Positions 10,284 through 19,660 of a DNA stretch of 64,000 nt are shown one piece after another. A program made the translations under genes and the position numbers. The notes beneath the pieces are model-generated. The model ran no database searches. It saw nothing but the letters and a program-made list of their open reading frames with translations, and had not been told where the DNA came from. The stretch spans positions 1 to 64,000 of the forward strand of contig NZ_VCHQ01000010.1 of NCBI RefSeq assembly GCF_005860775.1. The letters run 5' to 3'. Numbering within the stretch: the first letter of the stretch is position 1; the number at the start of each line of letters is the position of its first letter. The DNA comes from Klebsiella indica. GTDB taxonomy: Bacteria > Pseudomonadota > Gammaproteobacteria > Enterobacterales > Enterobacteriaceae.

Positions 10284-10989
10284 GCTGCTATGTAGCCACC
10301 GTTCCATTCGCCATTTTACCGACGCGCCGATCAGCGACGAACAACGCGCGGCGATTATTGCCAGCGCGCAGAGCGCATCCAGTTCCAGTTTTTTACAATG
10401 TACCTCAATTATTCGCATCACCGATCCTGAGATGCGCCAACAACTGGTGCCGATGAGCGGTGGCCAGCAGCACGTGGCGCAGGCCGCGGAATTTTGGGTC
10501 TTTTGCGCTGATTTTAATCGCCATCTGCAAATCTGTCCGGATGCCCAACTGGGGCGGGCGGAACAACTGCTACTGGGGTGCGTCGATACGGCGATGCTGG
10601 CGCAGAATGCGCTGGTGGCCGCGGAATCCCTGGGGTTAGGCGGGGTCTATATCGGCGGATTGCGTAACAATATCGACGCGGTGAGCCAACTGCTGGCGCT
10701 TCCGCTGCATGTGCTGCCGTTGTTTGGTCTGTGCCTTGGCTGGCCCGCCGATAATCCGGATGTGAAACCGCGTATGCCGCCGACGATGCTGGTACATGAA
10801 AATCACTATCAGCCGCTGGACGAGAGCGCTCTCGCGGAATATGACGAGCAGATGGCGCAATATTATCTTTCACGCGGAAGCAATACGCGTCGCGATACCT
10901 GGAGCGAGCATATCCGCCGGACTATCGTGAAAGAGAGCCGTCCGTTTATTCTGCAATATCTGCATAAGCAGGGATGGGCGACGCGTTGA
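10267..10989 (+). CDS. nfsA: Oxygen-insensitive NADPH nitroreductase NfsA
   Basis: 240-residue FMN-dependent flavoreductase, the major type I nitroreductase, which reduces nitroaromatics and quinones by two-electron steps with NADPH. The start MTPTIELLCSHRSIRHF and the helix region GLCLGWP match the family. The FMN-contacting SASSSSFLQ stretch and C-terminal RPFILQYLHKQGW are conserved. It overlaps ybjC, indicating translational coupling. Loss of this enzyme is a known cause of nitrofuran resistance; the gene here is intact. Confidence 0.96.
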   Translation: MTPTIELLCSHRSIRHFTDAPISDEQRAAIIASAQSASSSSFLQCTSIIRITDPEMRQQLVPMSGGQQHVAQAAEFWVFCADFNRHLQICPDAQLGRAEQLLLGCVDTAMLAQNALVAAESLGLGGVYIGGLRNNIDAVSQLLALPLHVLPLFGLCLGWPADNPDVKPRMPPTMLVHENHYQPLDESALAEYDEQMAQYYLSRGSNTRRDTWSEHIRRTIVKESRPFILQYLHKQGWATR

Positions 10990-11069
10990 TTACGTGTAAA
11001 CTGCGTCCCGTCTGACACAAGGAAATAGCGCCAGGTCAGCGCTAATTGATAATGTTGTTTGCTACCAGG

Positions 11070-11091
11070 GCCCGCCAGCGCGGGTCTTTTT
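11070..11091 (+). terminator. Intrinsic terminator or attenuator before rimK
   Basis: A 5-bp GC stem (CCCGC / GCGGG, loop CAGC) is followed by TCTTTTT. It ends only 14 bases before the rimK GTG, so readthrough from nfsA may be limited or regulated here. Confidence 0.65.
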
Positions 11092-11104
11092 GCAGAGGTG
11101 CAGG

Positions 11105-12007
11105 GTGAAAATAGCCATATTATCCCGGGACGGGACGCTTTATTCATGTCGTCGCCTGCGCGAAGCCGCGCAAAAACGTGGTCACAAAGTGGAAATCCTC
11201 GATCCACTTTCCTGCTATATGAACGTCAGTCCGGTAGCGTCATCAATTCACTACAAAGGACGCCAGCTCCCGCATTTTGATGCGGTTATCCCGCGTATCG
11301 GTTCGGCGATCACTTATTACGGCACTGCCGCGCTGCGCCAGTTTGAGCTGCTGGGCAGTTATCCGTTAAATGAATCGGTCGCCATTACTCGTGCGCGGGA
11401 TAAGCTGCGTTCGCTCCAGCTGCTGGCGCGTCAGGGGATTGACCTGCCGCTTACCGGAATTGCCCATTCGCCGGACGATACCAGCGATCTGATCGCGATG
11501 GTGGGCGGCGCGCCGCTGGTGGTTAAGCTCGTGGAAGGGACGCAGGGGATCGGCGTGGTGCTGGCCGAAACGCGTCAGGCGGCAGAGAGCGTCATTGATG
11601 CTTTTCGCGGCCTGAACGCACATATTCTGGTGCAGGAGTATATCGCTGAGGCGAAAGGCCGGGATGTGCGCTGTCTGGTGGTGGGGAATGATGTGGTGGC
11701 GGCGATTGAGCGGCGGGCGAAGGAGGGGGATTTTCGCTCCAATCTGCATCGCGGCGGTCAGGCCACGGTGGCGAGCATTAGCGAACAGGAGCGCGAGATG
11801 GCCATTAAAGCGACGCAAACATTGGGTCTGGATGTTGCGGGCGTCGATATTCTGCGCGCGACGCGCGGCCCGCTGGTGATGGAGGTTAATGCCTCTCCTG
11901 GTCTGGAGGGGGTGGAAACCACCACGGGAGTGGATATCGCGGGGAAAATGATCGCCTGGATCGAACGTCAGGCCAGGCCCGGATTTTGTCTTAAAATGGG
12001 GGGATAA
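11105..12007 (+). CDS. rimK: Ribosomal protein S6 glutamate ligase RimK
   Basis: 300-residue ATP-grasp ligase that adds glutamate residues to the C-terminus of ribosomal protein S6; it can also make poly-glutamate. GTG 11105 (protein [15 protein letters not shown]) gives exactly the E. coli length; an upstream in-frame TTG would add five unrelated residues. ATP-grasp features include the [15 protein letters not shown] lysine/glycine-rich loop and the metal-binding [12 protein letters not shown] near the C-terminus. It lies downstream of nfsA as in E. coli. Confidence 0.94.
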   Translation: MKIAILSRDGTLYSCRRLREAAQKRGHKVEILDPLSCYMNVSPVASSIHYKGRQLPHFDAVIPRIGSAITYYGTAALRQFELLGSYPLNESVAITRARDKLRSLQLLARQGIDLPLTGIAHSPDDTSDLIAMVGGAPLVVKLVEGTQGIGVVLAETRQAAESVIDAFRGLNAHILVQEYIAEAKGRDVRCLVVGNDVVAAIERRAKEGDFRSNLHRGGQATVASISEQEREMAIKATQTLGLDVAGVDILRATRGPLVMEVNASPGLEGVETTTGVDIAGKMIAWIERQARPGFCLKMGG

Positions 12008-12096
12008 TCCCCTTTCTCGACGCTGTCGTGGTATATGGCGCATTTTTTGCGTAAGCTATGGCGTCGCATTTTCAACTGTAAGAGGTCACAGGTCAT

Positions 12097-12576
12097 ATGG
12101 ATTCACTGGTCGTTCCGGGTCTTGATACGTTACGTCAATGGCTCGACGAATTGGGCATCAGCTTTTTTGAGTGTGATTCCTGCCAGGCATTGCACCTGCC
12201 GCATATGCAAAATTTCGAAGGCATTTTTGATGCCAAACTTGACCTGGTTGACAATGTGGTACTGTTTTCTGCGCTGGCTGAGGTTAAACCCTCCGCGCTA
12301 CTGCCGCTCTCTGCCGATCTTTCAGCGATTAACGCCAGCTCGTTAACCGTGAAAGCTTTCCTCGATATTCAGGATGATAATCTGCCTAAACTGGTTGTGT
12401 GCCAGGCGTTGAGCGTCGGTGTTGGCGTCACGCTCAATCAGTTTGCCTGGTTTTTCCGCCAGAGTGAGGAGCAAATTTCGATGGTTATTCTCGAAGCCAG
12501 CGCGAATCAGATGCTGTATAAGAGTGAGGAAGACGAACCGGTGACTGAAAATATTCAGTACCATTTTCTTCACTAA
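12097..12576 (+). CDS. ybjN: YbjN-family protein
   Basis: 159-residue cytosolic protein of the YbjN family, predicted to adopt a type III secretion chaperone-like fold. It matches E. coli YbjN along its length except near the C-terminus, where the two diverge before the shared FLH ending. In E. coli, altered dosage affects motility, stress tolerance and ribosome function, but the molecular role is not settled. Confidence 0.88.
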   Translation: MDSLVVPGLDTLRQWLDELGISFFECDSCQALHLPHMQNFEGIFDAKLDLVDNVVLFSALAEVKPSALLPLSADLSAINASSLTVKAFLDIQDDNLPKLVVCQALSVGVGVTLNQFAWFFRQSEEQISMVILEASANQMLYKSEEDEPVTENIQYHFLH

Positions 12577-12923
12577 GCCCCGGGAAATAGAGCGCAGCCG
12601 CTGCCATAGCCGCTGCGTATTAGCCATTTTTATTCTGCCAATTCCCTTTCTTTAAAGCATTTTTCACCGCCATCTTGCCAGTTTCGGTTTATCACGTAGA
12701 CCGTTATGGCATAAAAAATTGATAAAAGGCGTTTTTTTACCTGGGCTATAGCCTCTTATTCTGGCTACAGTTATTCTGACGCTGCTTCCCGTTGCGGGCA
12801 ACCATCCCGGGAGAGAACCTCTCTTCTTTTTCTTAGGCAATAAAAACATGCATGATTATTGCATGTGGACACGTGCGTATATTAAGTCCGTTGGCTAACG
12901 GGCATTGAGAAGGAATAATAAAT
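12577..12923. other. Intergenic region ybjN-potF
   Basis: 347 gene-free bases. An imperfect GC hairpin just after the ybjN stop (near 12590-12618) could terminate transcription. A palindrome ACATGCA-N7-TGCATGT near 12846-12866 lies about 60 bases before potF and is a candidate operator. I looked for a sigma54 -24/-12 element, because potFGHI is nitrogen-regulated in E. coli, but found none with correct spacing. Confidence 0.5.
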
Positions 12924-14036
12924 ATGACCGCCTTTGGTAAAAAATGGTTAACAGGCCTGGTGACGGGCGCGCTGATGGCCGTCTCGGCCGGTTCGCTCGC
13001 AGCGGAACAAAAAACACTGCATGTTTATAACTGGTCTGATTATATTGCGCCGGATACGGTGGCAAATTTTGAAAAAGAGACCGGTATTAAAGTGGTGTAT
13101 GACGTTTTTGACTCCAATGAAGTGCTGGAGGGCAAATTAATGGCGGGCAGCACCGGTTTTGATCTGGTGGTGCCGTCGGCGAGTTTCCTTGAGCGTCAAC
13201 TGGCGGCAGGCGTTTTTCAGCCTCTGGACAAAAGTAAACTCCCCAACTGGAAGAACCTCGATCCTGATGTGCTGAAGCTGGTGGCCAAGCATGATCCGGG
13301 TAATAAATACGCAATGCCGTACCTGTGGGCGACCACCGGGATTGGCTACAACATCGATAAAGTTAAAGCCGTACTGGGCAAAGATGCGCCTCTGGACAGC
13401 TGGGATCTGGTGCTGAAACCGGAAAATCTGGAAAAACTGAAAAGCTGCGGCGTTTCGTTCCTTGATGCACCGGAAGAGATTTTCGCCACCGTGCTGAACT
13501 ACCTCGGTAAAGATCCTAACAGCAGTAAAGCCAGCGACTACACAGGCCCGGCGACTGACCTGTTGCTGAAGCTGCGTCCGAATATCCGCTATTTCCACTC
13601 CTCACAGTACATTAACGACCTGGCCAACGGCGACATCTGCGTTGCTATCGGCTGGGCGGGCGATGTGTGGCAGGCGGCGAACCGGGCGAAAGAAGCGAAG
13701 AACGGGGTCAACGTCACCTACTTTATTCCGAAAGAGGGGGCGCTGGCGTTCTTTGATGTTTTCGCGATGCCTGCGGATGCAAAAAATAAAGATGAGGCTT
13801 ATCAGTTCCTCAATTATCTGATGCGCCCGGATGTTATCGCTCATATCAGCGATCACGTCTATTATGCCAACGGTAACAAGGCCTCGCTTCCGCTGGTCAG
13901 TAAAGAGATTCGCGACAATCCGGCAATTTATCCACCGGCGGACGTCTTCGCTAAGCTGTTTACGCTAAAAGTTCAGGATCCGAAAATCGACCGGGTGCGT
14001 ACTCGCGCCTGGACGAAAGTAAAAAGCGGAAAATAA
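12924..14036 (+). CDS. potF: Putrescine-binding periplasmic protein PotF
   Basis: 370-residue periplasmic binding protein of the polyamine ABC importer. A signal peptide (about residues 1-27, cleavage after SLAA) precedes the mature start EQKTLHVYNWSDYI. Ligand-pocket elements such as WSDY and WAGDVW are present as in the E. coli protein. It delivers putrescine to PotHI. A clear GAAGGAATAATA ribosome-site region precedes the ATG. Confidence 0.96.
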   Translation: MTAFGKKWLTGLVTGALMAVSAGSLAAEQKTLHVYNWSDYIAPDTVANFEKETGIKVVYDVFDSNEVLEGKLMAGSTGFDLVVPSASFLERQLAAGVFQPLDKSKLPNWKNLDPDVLKLVAKHDPGNKYAMPYLWATTGIGYNIDKVKAVLGKDAPLDSWDLVLKPENLEKLKSCGVSFLDAPEEIFATVLNYLGKDPNSSKASDYTGPATDLLLKLRPNIRYFHSSQYINDLANGDICVAIGWAGDVWQAANRAKEAKNGVNVTYFIPKEGALAFFDVFAMPADAKNKDEAYQFLNYLMRPDVIAHISDHVYYANGNKASLPLVSKEIRDNPAIYPPADVFAKLFTLKVQDPKIDRVRTRAWTKVKSGK

Positions 14037-14044
14037 GACTGGAG

Positions 14045-14062
14045 GGCCCGGTTCGCCGGGCC
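14045..14062 (+). terminator. UUCG-capped hairpin between potF and potG
   Basis: A perfect 7-bp stem GGCCCGG / CCGGGCC closed by a TTCG tetraloop lies just after potF. With no T-run it is more likely an RNase-blocking stabiliser or attenuator that raises PotF relative to PotGHI. Confidence 0.6.
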
Positions 14063-14206
14063 TAAAAGGATCAACTCAGCGGGAACATTACCGTGCACCC
14101 GACGAGTGCGCGCCCCTAAATGGTGCAACTGCACTAACAAGCAACAAGGACTTTGTATGGCAACCGGGCCATGCCGTGGTTTTGATTTTTGCCGGAGAGC
14201 ACTCAC

Positions 14207-15340
14207 GTGAATGACGCAATCCCTCGCCCGCAGGCGAAGGCCCCTAAAGCGCTGACCCCGCTACTGGAAATCCGTAATTTAACCAAGTCTTTCGATGGGC
14301 AGCATGCCGTCGATGATGTCAGTCTTACCATTTATAAAGGCGAAATTTTTGCCCTGCTGGGCGCGTCCGGCTGCGGTAAATCAACCCTGCTGCGCATGCT
14401 GGCGGGATTTGAGCAGCCGACTGCCGGGCAGATTGTGCTGGATGGCGTGGATCTGGCACGGGTGCCGCCATATCAGCGTCCCATCAACATGATGTTTCAA
14501 TCCTACGCGCTGTTTCCTCATATGACGGTAGAGCAAAATATCGCTTTTGGGCTTAAACAGGACAGGCTGCCGAAAGCCGAAATCACCAGCAGAGTGCAGG
14601 AGATGCTGGCGCTGGTGCATATGCAGGAGTTCGCGAAGCGTAAGCCGCATCAGCTCTCCGGCGGCCAGCGTCAACGGGTGGCGCTGGCCCGCAGTCTGGC
14701 GAAAAGGCCGAAGCTGCTGTTACTTGATGAGCCGATGGGGGCGCTGGATAAAAAGCTGCGCGATCGGATGCAACTGGAAGTGGTCGATATTCTTGAGCGT
14801 GTCGGCGTGACCTGCGTGATGGTTACCCACGATCAGGAGGAGGCGATGACGATGGCAGGGCGTATTGCCATTATGAATCGCGGCAAGTTTGTGCAAATCG
14901 GCGAGCCGGAGGAAATTTATGAGCACCCGACTACCCGCTACAGCGCGGAGTTTATCGGTTCGGTCAATGTCTTTGAAGGTCTGGTGAAAGAACGTCAGGA
15001 CGATGGTCTGGTGCTGGATTCGCCGGGGCTGACGCATCCGTTGAAGGTGGATCCGGACGCTGCCGTGGTCGATAACGTACCGGTGTGGGTCGCCCTGCGT
15101 CCGGAGAAAATCATGCTCTGTGAAGCGCCGCCCGCCGATGGCTACAACTTTGCGCTGGGCGAGGTTATCCATATTGCCTATCTTGGCGACCTGTCTATCT
15201 ATCATGTTCGCCTGAAAAGCGGGCAGATGATCAGCGCGCAGTTGCAGAATGAACATCGTTATCGTAAAGGGGCGCCGACCTGGGGGGATGAGGTCCGCTT
15301 GTGCTGGGATGCGGATAGCTGCGTCGTGCTGACGGTGTAA
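14207..15340 (+). CDS. potG: Putrescine ABC transporter ATPase PotG
   Basis: 377-residue ABC ATPase with Walker A GASGCGKST, signature LSGGQRQR, Walker B LLLLDEP, a switch histidine (VTHDQEEAM), and a C-terminal TOBE-like domain. It powers putrescine import from the cytosolic side. GTG 14207 (VNDAIPRPQAK) matches the E. coli start and has GGAGAG seven bases upstream. Confidence 0.96.
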   Translation: MNDAIPRPQAKAPKALTPLLEIRNLTKSFDGQHAVDDVSLTIYKGEIFALLGASGCGKSTLLRMLAGFEQPTAGQIVLDGVDLARVPPYQRPINMMFQSYALFPHMTVEQNIAFGLKQDRLPKAEITSRVQEMLALVHMQEFAKRKPHQLSGGQRQRVALARSLAKRPKLLLLDEPMGALDKKLRDRMQLEVVDILERVGVTCVMVTHDQEEAMTMAGRIAIMNRGKFVQIGEPEEIYEHPTTRYSAEFIGSVNVFEGLVKERQDDGLVLDSPGLTHPLKVDPDAAVVDNVPVWVALRPEKIMLCEAPPADGYNFALGEVIHIAYLGDLSIYHVRLKSGQMISAQLQNEHRYRKGAPTWGDEVRLCWDADSCVVLTV

Positions 15341-15350
15341 GGAGAGGGTG

Positions 15351-16304
15351 ATGAGTACATTAGAACCCCCGTCAGGTGTGAAAAAACCGGGCGGTTTCGC
15401 GCTGTGGCTGGCGCGTCTGCAGATGGCCCATGGGCGCAAGCTGGTTATCGCGCTTCCCTACGTGTGGTTGATTCTGCTGTTCCTGCTGCCGTTCCTGATT
15501 GTTTTTAAAATCAGCCTCGCGGAGATGGCGCGGGCGATCCCACCGTATACCGATCTTCTGGAGTGGGCGGATGGTCAACTGACGCTGACGCTAAATCTCG
15601 GTAATTTCCTGCAGCTCACCGACGATCCGCTCTATTTTGAAGCGTATCTGCAGTCGCTGCAGGTGGCGGGGATCTCGACGTTCTGCTGTTTACTGCTGGG
15701 CTACCCGCTGGCATGGGCGGTGGCGCACAGTAAGCCGTCAACGCGCAATATCCTGCTGCTGCTGGTTATCCTGCCATCGTGGACGTCGTTTCTGATCCGC
15801 GTGTATGCCTGGATGGGGTTACTGAAAAGTAACGGTGTGCTGAATAATTTCCTCCTGTGGCTGGGGGTTATCGATCAGCCGCTGGAGATCCTGCATACCA
15901 ATCTGGCGGTCTATATCGGGATTGTGTACGCCTATCTGCCGTTTATGGTGCTGCCAATTTATACCGCGCTCAGCCGCATCGATTACTCCCTGGTCGAGGC
16001 GTCTCTCGATCTGGGGGCCCGACCGCTGAAAACCTTCTTCCAGGTGATTGTGCCGCTGACCAAAGGCGGCATTATCGCCGGGTCGATGCTGGTATTTATT
16101 CCGGCGGTCGGGGAGTTTGTTATCCCGGAACTGTTGGGTGGGCCGGACAGCATTATGATTGGCCGCGTGCTGTGGCAGGAGTTCTTTAACAACCGCGACT
16201 GGCCGGTAGCGTCTGCGGTGGCGATAGTGATGCTATTGCTGCTGATCGTACCGATCATGTGGTTCCACAAACATCAGCAAAAGCAGATGGGAGAACATGG
16301 ATGA
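15351..16304 (+). CDS. potH: Putrescine ABC transporter permease PotH
   Basis: 317-residue inner-membrane permease with six predicted helices. The ABC-coupling EAA loop reads EASLDLGARPLKTFFQVIVP. ATG 15351 is preceded by AAGGAGAGGG and follows the potG stop by ten bases. The stop region overlaps potI by four bases (ATGA), consistent with translational coupling of the two permeases that form the PotHI channel. Confidence 0.96.
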   Translation: MSTLEPPSGVKKPGGFALWLARLQMAHGRKLVIALPYVWLILLFLLPFLIVFKISLAEMARAIPPYTDLLEWADGQLTLTLNLGNFLQLTDDPLYFEAYLQSLQVAGISTFCCLLLGYPLAWAVAHSKPSTRNILLLLVILPSWTSFLIRVYAWMGLLKSNGVLNNFLLWLGVIDQPLEILHTNLAVYIGIVYAYLPFMVLPIYTALSRIDYSLVEASLDLGARPLKTFFQVIVPLTKGGIIAGSMLVFIPAVGEFVIPELLGGPDSIMIGRVLWQEFFNNRDWPVASAVAIVMLLLLIVPIMWFHKHQQKQMGEHG

Positions 16305-17146
16305 ATCATTTGCCGGTAGTGCGTTCGCCGTGGCGAATTTTAATTCTGGTGCTTGGTTTTACCTTTCTGTATGCGCCGATGCTGATGCTGGTCATTTACT
16401 CATTTAACAGTTCAAAGCTGGTGACGGTATGGGCCGGGTGGTCGACGCGCTGGTATTACGAACTGTTCCATGATGACGCGATGATCAGCGCGGTTGGTTT
16501 AAGCCTGACGATTGCCGCGTGCGCCGCCACCGCGGCGGTGATCCTCGGTACCATTGCCGCCGTGATGATGGTGCGTTTTGGCCGCTTCCGGGGTTCCAAC
16601 GGCTTTGCTTTTATGATCACCGCGCCGCTGGTGATGCCCGATGTGATCACCGGCCTGTCGTTGCTGCTGCTGTTTGTTTCACTGGGGCACGCCATCGGCT
16701 GGCCCTCTGAACGCGGAATGCTCACCATCTGGCTGGCGCATGTCACCTTCTGCACCGCTTACGTCGCGGTGGTGATTTCATCGCGTCTGCGCGAACTGGA
16801 TCGTTCTATTGAAGAGGCGGCGATGGATCTGGGCGCCGCGCCCCTGAAGGTTTTTTTCGTTATTACGCTGCCGATGATTATGCCAGCGGTGATTTCCGGC
16901 TGGCTGCTGGCGTTTACCTTGTCGCTGGACGACCTGGTGATTGCCAGCTTTGTTTCCGGGCCGGGGGCGACAACCTTGCCGATGCTGGTTTTTTCCAGCG
17001 TACGTATGGGGGTCAATCCGGAGATTAACGCCCTGGCGACCATCATCCTTGGTGTCGTCGGTGTTGTTGGTTTTATCGCCTGGTATGTGATGGCCCGCGC
17101 GGAAAAACAGCGGGTGCGCGATATCCAGCGTGCAAGACGCGGCTGA
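16301..17146 (+). CDS. potI: Putrescine ABC transporter permease PotI
   Basis: 281-residue permease partner of PotH, with the coupling loop EEAAMDLGAAPLKVFFVITLP. ATG 16301 overlaps the potH stop and gives the exact E. coli length. It is the last gene of potFGHI; a hairpin terminator follows 30 bases after the stop codon. Confidence 0.96.
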   Translation: MNHLPVVRSPWRILILVLGFTFLYAPMLMLVIYSFNSSKLVTVWAGWSTRWYYELFHDDAMISAVGLSLTIAACAATAAVILGTIAAVMMVRFGRFRGSNGFAFMITAPLVMPDVITGLSLLLLFVSLGHAIGWPSERGMLTIWLAHVTFCTAYVAVVISSRLRELDRSIEEAAMDLGAAPLKVFFVITLPMIMPAVISGWLLAFTLSLDDLVIASFVSGPGATTLPMLVFSSVRMGVNPEINALATIILGVVGVVGFIAWYVMARAEKQRVRDIQRARRG

Positions 17147-17176
17147 ACCGCCTAAAATCTGCAGTAGAGTTAACAT

Positions 17177-17202
17177 CGGCGCCGTCTTTGCGGCGCCGTT
17201 TT
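17177..17202 (+). terminator. Intrinsic terminator of potFGHI
   Basis: Stem CGGCGCC / GGCGCCG with an eight-base loop is followed by TTTT. It ends one base before the ybjO ATG, so it occupies the translation initiation region of ybjO on any readthrough transcript. Confidence 0.75.
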
Positions 17203-17203
17203 C

Positions 17204-17692
17204 ATGGAAGACTTTACGTTGGGATTGTTTACTAAAACGCGAGCATCTCATGCTCGTCTTAACGTACCTGTGCTGGTGCAGGTGGTCGCTTTCGCCATTA
17301 TTCTGATCCGTGGTGTGGATTTACTGATGATCTTCAATCAGCTAGGTGTTGAGGGCATCGTTGAATTTGTCCATCGCAGCGTACAGACATGGGCGTTGAC
17401 GCTGGTTTTCTTCTCGAGCCTGGTGCTGGTGTTTGTTGAGCTCTGGTGCGCATTTTCGCTGGTGAAAGGGAGCAACCGGGCGCGTTGGATCTATCTGTTC
17501 ACCCAGGTTATGGTGATCGGCTACCTGTGGGCGGCATCGCTGGGCTACGGTTACCCCGAGTTGTTTAGCATCGCCGGAGAATCGAAGCGCGAAATATTGC
17601 GTTCTCTGATACTGCAAAAATCACCGGAGCTGTTGATGCTGGCGCTTCTGTTTATTCCTGCGCCGTGCCGACGCTTTTTCCGCTTACAGTAA
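17204..17692 (+). CDS. ybjO: Inner membrane protein YbjO (DUF2593)
   Basis: 162-residue protein with four predicted transmembrane helices, the same length as E. coli YbjO and about two-thirds identical by eye. Function unknown. The ATG directly follows the potI terminator, and I see no strong Shine-Dalgarno sequence because that space is taken by the hairpin and T-run. Translation may therefore be weak or depend on RNA folding. Confidence 0.87.
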   Translation: MEDFTLGLFTKTRASHARLNVPVLVQVVAFAIILIRGVDLLMIFNQLGVEGIVEFVHRSVQTWALTLVFFSSLVLVFVELWCAFSLVKGSNRARWIYLFTQVMVIGYLWAASLGYGYPELFSIAGESKREILRSLILQKSPELLMLALLFIPAPCRRFFRLQ

Positions 17693-17734
17693 CGGTGATA
17701 CAATCCCCGCCCCTGTTTTTTTGAAGGTTTTGTT

Positions 17735-18865
17735 ATGCACTGCGCACTTTATGACGCCGGCCGTTGTCGCTCCTGTCAATGGCTGGAACTGCCGGTATCC
17801 CAACAGCTTGCCGATAAAATGGCCGACCTGCATACGCTGTTGGCGGATACGCCGGTAGCGCACTGGTGCGCGCCAGTCTGCGGCCCGGAAAGCGGGTTTC
17901 GCAACAAAGCGAAAATGGTGGTTAGCGGTAGCGTTGAGCGTCCGCTGCTTGGGATGCTGCACCGTGATGGCGCAGCGGAAGATCTCACCGATTGTCCGTT
18001 ATACCCCGCGAGCTTCGCCCCGGTGTTTACCGCCCTCAAGCCGTTTATCGCCCGCGCCGGGTTAACGCCCTATAACGTCGCCCGCAGGCGCGGCGAGCTA
18101 AAATATCTTCTGCTTAGCGAAAGCCAGCGGGATGGCGGCATGATGCTGCGTTTTGTCCTGCGTTCAGAGAGCAAACTCGCCCAGTTGCGCGCTGCCCTGC
18201 CGGAACTGCGGGCGCAACTGCCGCAGCTCAAAGTGATCACCGCCAATATTCAGCCGGTACATATGGCGATCATGGAGGGAGAGCAGGAGATCTTCCTGAC
18301 CGACCAACAGGCGCTGGCGGAAAATTTTAATGGCGTGCCGCTGTGGATCCGTCCGCAAAGCTTCTTTCAGACTAACCCGGTGGTTGCCAGCCAGCTGTAT
18401 GCCACCGCCCGTGACTGGGTGCGCCAACTGCCGGTTAAGCATATGTGGGATCTGTTTTGCGGCGTAGGAGGCTTTGGCCTGCACTGCGCCACGCCGCAAA
18501 TGCGCCTGACCGGCATTGAAATCGCTCCCGAGGCCATTGCCTGTGCGAAGCAGTCGGCAGCGGAACTCGGGCTGCATAATCTGCATTTCCAGGCGCTTGA
18601 TTCGACGCAGTTCGCCACCGGCAAAGGGGAGGTTCCCGAACTGGTGCTGGTGAATCCACCGCGACGCGGTATCGGCGAGGAGCTGTGCGCCTGGTTAAGC
18701 CGCATGGCGCCTGCTTATATTATCTACTCCAGTTGTAACGCCCGGACGATGGCGAAAGATATCGCTCAACTGGACGGGTATCAAATTGCGCGTATTCAGT
18801 TGTTCGATATGTTCCCTCACACCGCCCACTACGAAGTGTTGACTCTGCTGGTTCGCGAAATATAA
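17735..18865 (+). CDS. rlmC: 23S rRNA m5U747 methyltransferase RlmC (RumB)
   Basis: 376-residue SAM-dependent RNA methyltransferase that makes 5-methyluridine at U747 of 23S rRNA. The four [4Fe-4S] cysteines are visible at C3, C11, C14 and C87. The SAM site [14 protein letters not shown], the catalytic [11 protein letters not shown] motif and the nucleophile region SSCNARTM are intact. The E. coli neighbour downstream would be artJ; here a two-component system intervenes after 78 bases. Confidence 0.96.
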   Translation: MHCALYDAGRCRSCQWLELPVSQQLADKMADLHTLLADTPVAHWCAPVCGPESGFRNKAKMVVSGSVERPLLGMLHRDGAAEDLTDCPLYPASFAPVFTALKPFIARAGLTPYNVARRRGELKYLLLSESQRDGGMMLRFVLRSESKLAQLRAALPELRAQLPQLKVITANIQPVHMAIMEGEQEIFLTDQQALAENFNGVPLWIRPQSFFQTNPVVASQLYATARDWVRQLPVKHMWDLFCGVGGFGLHCATPQMRLTGIEIAPEAIACAKQSAAELGLHNLHFQALDSTQFATGKGEVPELVLVNPPRRGIGEELCAWLSRMAPAYIIYSSCNARTMAKDIAQLDGYQIARIQLFDMFPHTAHYEVLTLLVREI

Positions 18866-18943
18866 ATAAAATGTGAATTTTTCTGGCGGCGAAGATCGGG
18901 TAAACCTGGTTAAGCGAAATCTAACAATAGCGGAGCAGTGCCG

Positions 18944-19660
18944 GTGGCAAAGAGAATTCTGTTGGTTGAAGATGATGACGATATCGCCGCGTTGTTGCGC
19001 CTGAATCTGCAGGATGAGGGATATCAGATTATCCATGAGGCGGACGGGGCGCAGGCGCTACGGCAACTGGAAAAAGCGAACTGGGATGCGGTGATCCTCG
19101 ACCTGATGCTGCCTAATGTTGACGGTCTGGAAATCTGTCGGCGTATTCGTCAGCAAACCCGTTATTTGCCGGTGATTATTATCAGCGCCCGCGCCAGCGA
19201 AACCCAGCGAGTGCAGGGCCTGGAGATGGGGGCCGATGATTACCTCGCCAAACCGTTTTCCATTCTTGAACTGACCGCCAGGGTCAAAGCGGTGTTTCGG
19301 CGCCAGCAGGCGATGAGCCAGAATTTACTGATGGATGCCGGGCGTATTACCAGCCATGGTTTAAGTATTGATCCTTTATCTCGCGAAGTGACGCTGCGCG
19401 GCGAGACGGTGGATCTGACACCGCGTGAGTTCGATCTTTTGTACTACTTTGCCCGTCACCCAGGGGAAGTTTTTTCCCGCCTGGCGCTGCTTGATCAGGT
19501 ATGGGGCTATCAGCACGACGGCTATGAGCATACGGTCAATACCCATATTAACCGTCTGCGCGGAAAAATTGAGCGCGACCCGGCGGAGCCGGACATCATT
19601 CTGACCGTCTGGGGTAAAGGCTATAAATTTGCCGTGGAGCGGAAAGAGGCGCAGCCATGA
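18944..19660 (+). CDS. OmpR-family response regulator, uncharacterised
   Basis: 238-residue response regulator. The receiver domain (1-115) has the acidic cluster at 9-12, phospho-acceptor Asp53, Ser81 and Lys103; a winged-helix DNA-binding domain follows (about 135-232, ending GKGYKF). GTG 18944 (VAKRILLVEDD) is favoured because CGGAG lies eight bases upstream; GTG 18938 is too close. The stop overlaps the kinase start by four bases. It is not at this position in E. coli K-12, and I cannot assign it to a named system. Its target may be itself or the neighbouring transport genes. Confidence 0.9.
   Translation: MAKRILLVEDDDDIAALLRLNLQDEGYQIIHEADGAQALRQLEKANWDAVILDLMLPNVDGLEICRRIRQQTRYLPVIIISARASETQRVQGLEMGADDYLAKPFSILELTARVKAVFRRQQAMSQNLLMDAGRITSHGLSIDPLSREVTLRGETVDLTPREFDLLYYFARHPGEVFSRLALLDQVWGYQHDGYEHTVNTHINRLRGKIERDPAEPDIILTVWGKGYKFAVERKEAQP

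Noticed and set aside
12700-12920. Sigma54 (-24/-12) promoter for potF
   Set aside because: Several TGGC...TTG pairs exist, but the spacing is one or more bases off and the GC of the -12 element is missing.
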